Shown here: one piece after another, positions 60,756 through 64,000 of the stretch
Position numbering within the stretch: position 1 is the stretch's first letter
Layout of the letters: every line of letters begins with the position of its first letter
DNA from: Pseudophaeobacter sp. EL27
GTDB taxonomy: Bacteria; Pseudomonadota; Alphaproteobacteria; Rhodobacterales; Rhodobacteraceae
Assembly (NCBI RefSeq): GCF_900313025.1
Contig: NZ_OMPQ01000009.1
Span: 388,072-452,071, forward strand
DNA: 64,000 nucleotides
Direction: 5' to 3'
Notes under the pieces: generated by a model
What the model was told of the DNA's origin: nothing
The model's input: the letters and a program-made list of their open reading frames with translations, nothing else
Databases searched by the model: none
Made by a program: the position numbers and the translations under genes

Positions 60756-61469
60756 TCAGCCCCCCAGGAAAGATTTGCGGACTTCGGGATCAGCCAAGAG
60801 CTCTTGTCCGGTGCCGGTATAGGCATTGCGCCCCTGCACCAAAACATAGCCTTTGTCTGCGATCTCAAGCGCTTGCTTTGCGTTCTGTTCCACCATCAGG
60901 ATTGGCAGACCAGTGCGGGCCACCTCGATGATGCGGTCAAACAGCTCATCCATCACGATGGGCGACACACCCGCCGTGGGCTCATCCAGCATCAAGACCT
61001 TGGGCTGGGTCATCAGCGCGCGGCCCACAGCCACCTGCTGACGTTGACCACCAGAGAGCTCACCCGCCGGCTGGCTGCGCTTGTCGCGCAGGATTGGGAA
61101 CAGATCATAGACCTGCTCCATGGTACCTGAGATATCATCGGTGCGAATAAACGCGCCCATCTCCAGGTTCTCTTCCACCGTCATCGAGGTGAAAATATTG
61201 CTGGTCTGGGGCACAAATCCCATGCCCTTGATCACCCGGTCCTGTGGGCTCAGCTTGGTGATATCTTCACCCCCCAACCGCACCGCGCCCGAGCGCACAT
61301 TCAACATGCCAAAAACCGCCTTCATCGCGGTGGATTTCCCGGCCCCGTTAGGGCCCACAATCACGGCAATCTCGCCAGGGTTCACGGCGATGGTACAGTC
61401 ATGCAGAATATCCGGCCCCTTGCCGTATCCTCCGGTCATGCCGTCACCAATCAAAAAGGGTTCAGACAT
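60756..61469 (-). CDS. livF: Branched-chain amino-acid ABC transporter ATPase LivF
   Basis: A 237-residue ATPase. Walker A is GPNGAGKST, signature LSGGQRQQ, Walker B VLMLDEPTAGVSP, and the switch region is LMVEQNAKQALEIAD. The LivF-typical DRVIKGMGFVPQTSNIF carries the Q-loop. The 87 bp upstream to livG hold a small GGGG-CAGAG-CCCC hairpin. It works with LivG on LivHM. Confidence 0.93.
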   Translation of the reverse strand: MSEPFLIGDGMTGGYGKGPDILHDCTIAVNPGEIAVIVGPNGAGKSTAMKAVFGMLNVRSGAVRLGGEDITKLSPQDRVIKGMGFVPQTSNIFTSMTVEENLEMGAFIRTDDISGTMEQVYDLFPILRDKRSQPAGELSGGQRQQVAVGRALMTQPKVLMLDEPTAGVSPIVMDELFDRIIEVARTGLPILMVEQNAKQALEIADKGYVLVQGRNAYTGTGQELLADPEVRKSFLGG

Positions 61470-61556
61470 GCGCGCCTCCCTGCATCATCTTTCCACAAAT
61501 ATTCCGGGGGAGCCGCGCAGCGGCGGGGGCAGAGCCCCAATTCACAGATGCTGCCA

Positions 61557-62342
61557 TCAGGCCTTCTCCAGCTTGTCTTTGTTTTTCAAGCCAGTCCCCA
61601 GATAGGCCTCGATCACCTGCTCATTGGCTTTGATCTCACCCAGGGTACCTTCGGCCAGCTTTTTGCCTTCGGCCATGCAGATCACCGGATCACAAAGTCG
61701 GCCGATGAATTCCATGTCGTGCTCGATCACCACAAAGGTATAGCCACGTTCTTCATTCAGACGCTTGATGGCATCGGCAATGGTATAAAGCAGGGTGCGG
61801 TTCACCCCGGCGCCAACCTCGTCCAGAAAGACGATCTTGGCATCCACCATCATGGTGCGCCCCAGTTCCAGCAGTTTTTTCTGTCCGCCAGAGACCTCGC
61901 CGGCCCGCAGATCGGCGATATGGCTGATGGTGAGAAACTCCAGCACCTCATCGGCCTTGGCCCGCAGCGCGCGCTCTTCATCGGCAATGCGTTTACGGCC
62001 AAACCAGGTGTTCCACAGGCTTTCACCCGATTGCGCGCCCGGCACCATCATCAGGTTCTCGCGGCAGGTCATCGAGGAAAACTCATGCGCAATCTGGAAG
62101 GTGCGCAGCAATCCCTTGTGAAACAGCTCATGCGGTGGCAGGCCAGTGATGTCTTCGCCATCCATGGTCACCCGACCGGAGGTGGGCTCTAATACACCTG
62201 CTATCACGTTGAAAAGAGTGGTTTTTCCGGCGCCATTTGGCCCGATCAAACCGGTTATGGACCCCTTGGCGATTTCGAGCGAGGCGCCGTCAACCGCGTG
62301 GAACCCGCCGAAGTGCTTATGCAAGTCCTCGACGACGATCAT
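61557..62342 (-). CDS. livG: Branched-chain amino-acid ABC transporter ATPase LivG
   Basis: A 261-residue ATPase. Walker A is GPNGAGKTT, signature VSGGQKKLLELGRTMM, Walker B IVFLDEVGAGVN, and the switch is VVIEHDMEFIGRLCDPV. The LivG-type GLLRTFQIAHEFSSMTCREN carries the Q-loop. Between livK and livF; a hairpin at 62389 separates it from livK. Confidence 0.93.
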   Translation of the reverse strand: MIVVEDLHKHFGGFHAVDGASLEIAKGSITGLIGPNGAGKTTLFNVIAGVLEPTSGRVTMDGEDITGLPPHELFHKGLLRTFQIAHEFSSMTCRENLMMVPGAQSGESLWNTWFGRKRIADEERALRAKADEVLEFLTISHIADLRAGEVSGGQKKLLELGRTMMVDAKIVFLDEVGAGVNRTLLYTIADAIKRLNEERGYTFVVIEHDMEFIGRLCDPVICMAEGKKLAEGTLGEIKANEQVIEAYLGTGLKNKDKLEKA

Positions 62343-62388
62343 ATCATGTATCCCCTGCCACTATTTTGCGGCTTTCTAAATTTGGAAC

Positions 62389-62409
62389 AGCCCGGGAAAA
62401 TCCCGGGCT
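62389..62409. terminator. Hairpin between livK and livG
   Basis: Perfect 9-bp stem AGCCCGGGA / TCCCGGGCT with loop AAA. On the minus strand it is followed by GTTCCAAATTTAG, with no U-run. It is probably a leaky terminator or mRNA-stabilising stem that lets livK be expressed above the transporter genes (inference). Confidence 0.6.
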
Positions 62410-62440
62410 GCTCTTTGACATTTTGATCCTGCAAGAGAGA

Positions 62441-63637
62441 TCAGCGGAACTTTACAGTGGTGTTCATGCCGTCTTTGACCAGGATTTCACGGTAGGAGCC
62501 AGCGCTCTCACCGGGGCCAATCAGCTCAACGCCGGTGGCGCCCTGGAAATCAACGTCCTTGCCAGCCGCGATCAGTTCCAGTGCCTTGCCCAGCTCGCCT
62601 GGGTTGATCACTTCACCGGGGGCGTTGGCAACATCCATGATCTTGGCGCCATACTCAGCAGGATCGGTCGAATTTGCCGCCTGCATCGCCAGCATGATCA
62701 GGGCCGCCGCGTCATAGGACTCGGACGCATAGGCCGAGGTGCCGTCAAAGCCGAGCGCTTTGGCCTGCTCTGCAAAGATGGCAGCGCCTTCGCTGTCGGA
62801 ACCGGCGATTTGGCCGTAAGAGCCGTCCAGGTCAGGGCCAACGTTTTTGGGCAGACTGTCACCGATCATGCCGCCAGGCAGACCAAAGGTGTCAAACGCA
62901 CCGGAGTCGAGCGAGGACTGAATGATACCCAGACCACCCTGATCAAGGTAGCCTGCAACAACCAGAATGTCGCCACCAGCGGAGGCCAGGGAAGCAACCT
63001 CAGCAGAGTAGTCGCCTTTGCCATCTTCATGCGCCGCAACGATGGTCACTTCACCACCCAGGGCTTCAAAAGAGGTCTGGATTGCGTCTGCCAGACCTTT
63101 ACCAAAGTCGTTGTTGGTATAGGTCAGAGCGATCGACTTAACGTCATGCTCCTGCAGGATTTCTGCCATGACCTGACCTTCACGCGCGTCGGACGGCGAG
63201 GTGCGGAAGAACAACCCGTTGTCTTCCATGGAGGACAGACCAGGCGAGGTTGCGGAGGGTGAGATCATTACCATGCCGTTTGGAATAGCAACGTTCTGCA
63301 GGATGGCGCCGGTCACACCGGAGCAGTCACCACCAACAATGCCGTTAACGCCTTCGGCGATCAGTTTTTCACCGTTGGCAACAGCCAGACCGTTGTCGAT
63401 GCAGCCGGTGTCGGCACGAATTGGGGTCACGGTGGCGCTGTCCAGCAGCATGCCGGACTTGGTGACTTCTTCCATCGCCAGCTCGGCGCCGGATGCCATG
63501 GCAGGTGCCAGCGATTCAATTGGGCCGGTAAAGCCAAACAATACGCCGAGTTTCACTTCCTTGGCATGGCCACCCGCATAAGCGGTGCCAGCAGTCAGCG
63601 CGAGGGCCGCAGTGGCCATCATAAGTTTTTTCATCAT
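62441..63637 (-). CDS. livK: Branched-chain amino-acid ABC transporter substrate-binding protein LivK
   Basis: A 398-residue periplasmic binding protein of the type I fold. The signal peptide is MMKKLMMATAALALTAGTAY-A. Motifs are VKLGVLFGFTGPIESLAPAM, GVNGIVGGDCSGVTGAILQN, NGMVMISPSATSPGL and ALTYTNNDFGKGLADAIQTS. GGGAG is four bases before the first ATG and seven before the second. First gene of livK-G-F-H-M. The natural ligand could be Leu/Ile/Val or another amino acid or amide. Confidence 0.92.
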   Translation of the reverse strand: MMKKLMMATAALALTAGTAYAGGHAKEVKLGVLFGFTGPIESLAPAMASGAELAMEEVTKSGMLLDSATVTPIRADTGCIDNGLAVANGEKLIAEGVNGIVGGDCSGVTGAILQNVAIPNGMVMISPSATSPGLSSMEDNGLFFRTSPSDAREGQVMAEILQEHDVKSIALTYTNNDFGKGLADAIQTSFEALGGEVTIVAAHEDGKGDYSAEVASLASAGGDILVVAGYLDQGGLGIIQSSLDSGAFDTFGLPGGMIGDSLPKNVGPDLDGSYGQIAGSDSEGAAIFAEQAKALGFDGTSAYASESYDAAALIMLAMQAANSTDPAEYGAKIMDVANAPGEVINPGELGKALELIAAGKDVDFQGATGVELIGPGESAGSYREILVKDGMNTTVKFR

Positions 63638-64000
63638 ATTTCTCCCAGTTTATTGGAACAAGTTCTGTTCATAAGGAACCCTAGGCAAGGCGCTCAAAAA
63701 AGAAAAGTCCCCTTGGCCAGCGACATCCTCCCGATGACACTTGCTCTACTTTTTGGACCGGCATCAATTTGCTGGCCTGATGAGGCGGATGCTCTACAGG
63801 GTTCGGTGCCCGAGGGGAAGAACTCTGAGTCCATTTTGTCGCAGTAAGACAGAGACCTGGACTCAAAACTCAGAGGGGGAGGATCAACTTCTCTGGTACA
63901 CACCCGGGGTAAGGCCTCTGGGCAAGCTGTTGAGAGACAATCAATTTTGCCTAAAATTTGATCATTTGGAAAAACATCGTGCCTTGGGAGGCATGTGAAG
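63638..64000. other. Upstream region of livK to the window edge
   Basis: 363 bp without a supported gene; the livK promoter should lie in the first ~150 bp. Open frames here lack ribosome-binding sites and family resemblance. Confidence 0.4.

Overview
The window looks like a chromosome segment of a marine Roseobacter-group alphaproteobacterium (Rhodobacteraceae). The evidence is the moderately high GC, the gene content (arginase with a ctlX-type hydrolase, DUF882/LdtD pair, LpxD-ACP-KAS cluster, IalB, livKGFHM) and the IS types. No 16S gene or other diagnostic marker is present, so the genus is not fixed.

Layout. 1-2749 is core: a ctlX-like hydrolase (cut by the window edge) coupled to arginase, a divergent Lrp/AsnC regulator, then yqaA-dsbB. 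2750-21430 is an accessory zone around an intact tRNA-Leu(CAA) at 4691. It holds decayed IS3, IS256 and IS5-type elements, one complete IS427-type element, and a broken tyrosine recombinase at 18620-19096. Inside it sits an extracellular-polysaccharide cluster: a DUF995 secreted protein, a 1141-residue fusion of GH18-like, NodB deacetylase and GT2 synthase domains, a Tat-exported DUF3131 protein, an RTX-repeat protein, and two paralogous small exported proteins.

21438-41646 is a 20-kb catecholate-type siderophore locus. It contains two FecCD-type ABC importers, three TonB-dependent receptors, an enterochelin-esterase (Fes)-like hydrolase, a siderophore-interacting reductase, and a dedicated TonB-ExbB-ExbD-ExbD system. 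One ExbD has Asn in place of the proton-carrying Asp. Nine minus-strand genes (41646 to 33993) are joined by overlaps or tiny gaps and read as one operon. The inferred flow is receptor + TonB, then binding protein, permeases and ATPase, then Fes/SIP iron release.

41987-49694 is a second accessory patch of degraded phage material. It has an overlapping HTH/integrase pair with the integrase broken, a phage-type methyltransferase-like gene and overlapping spanin-like genes. It also has a patatin-like phospholipase and a secreted/membrane gene pair. It lies on the 3' side of tRNA-Arg(CCG).

50006-64000 returns to core: DUF882 peptidase and LdtD-like L,D-transpeptidase, LpxD-ACP-KAS, IalB, two putative tandem small RNAs on the minus strand (56285-56352 and 56538-56624), a HerA/DUF853 ATPase, and the branched-chain amino-acid transporter livK-G-F-H-M.

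Most noteworthy: the tandem sRNA candidates, one with an exposed anti-Shine-Dalgarno motif; the fused polysaccharide synthase whose GH18-like domain seems to lack its catalytic Glu; the Asp-to-Asn ExbD paralog; and the out-of-frame HTH/integrase overlap. All calls were made by reading the sequence, without database searches.
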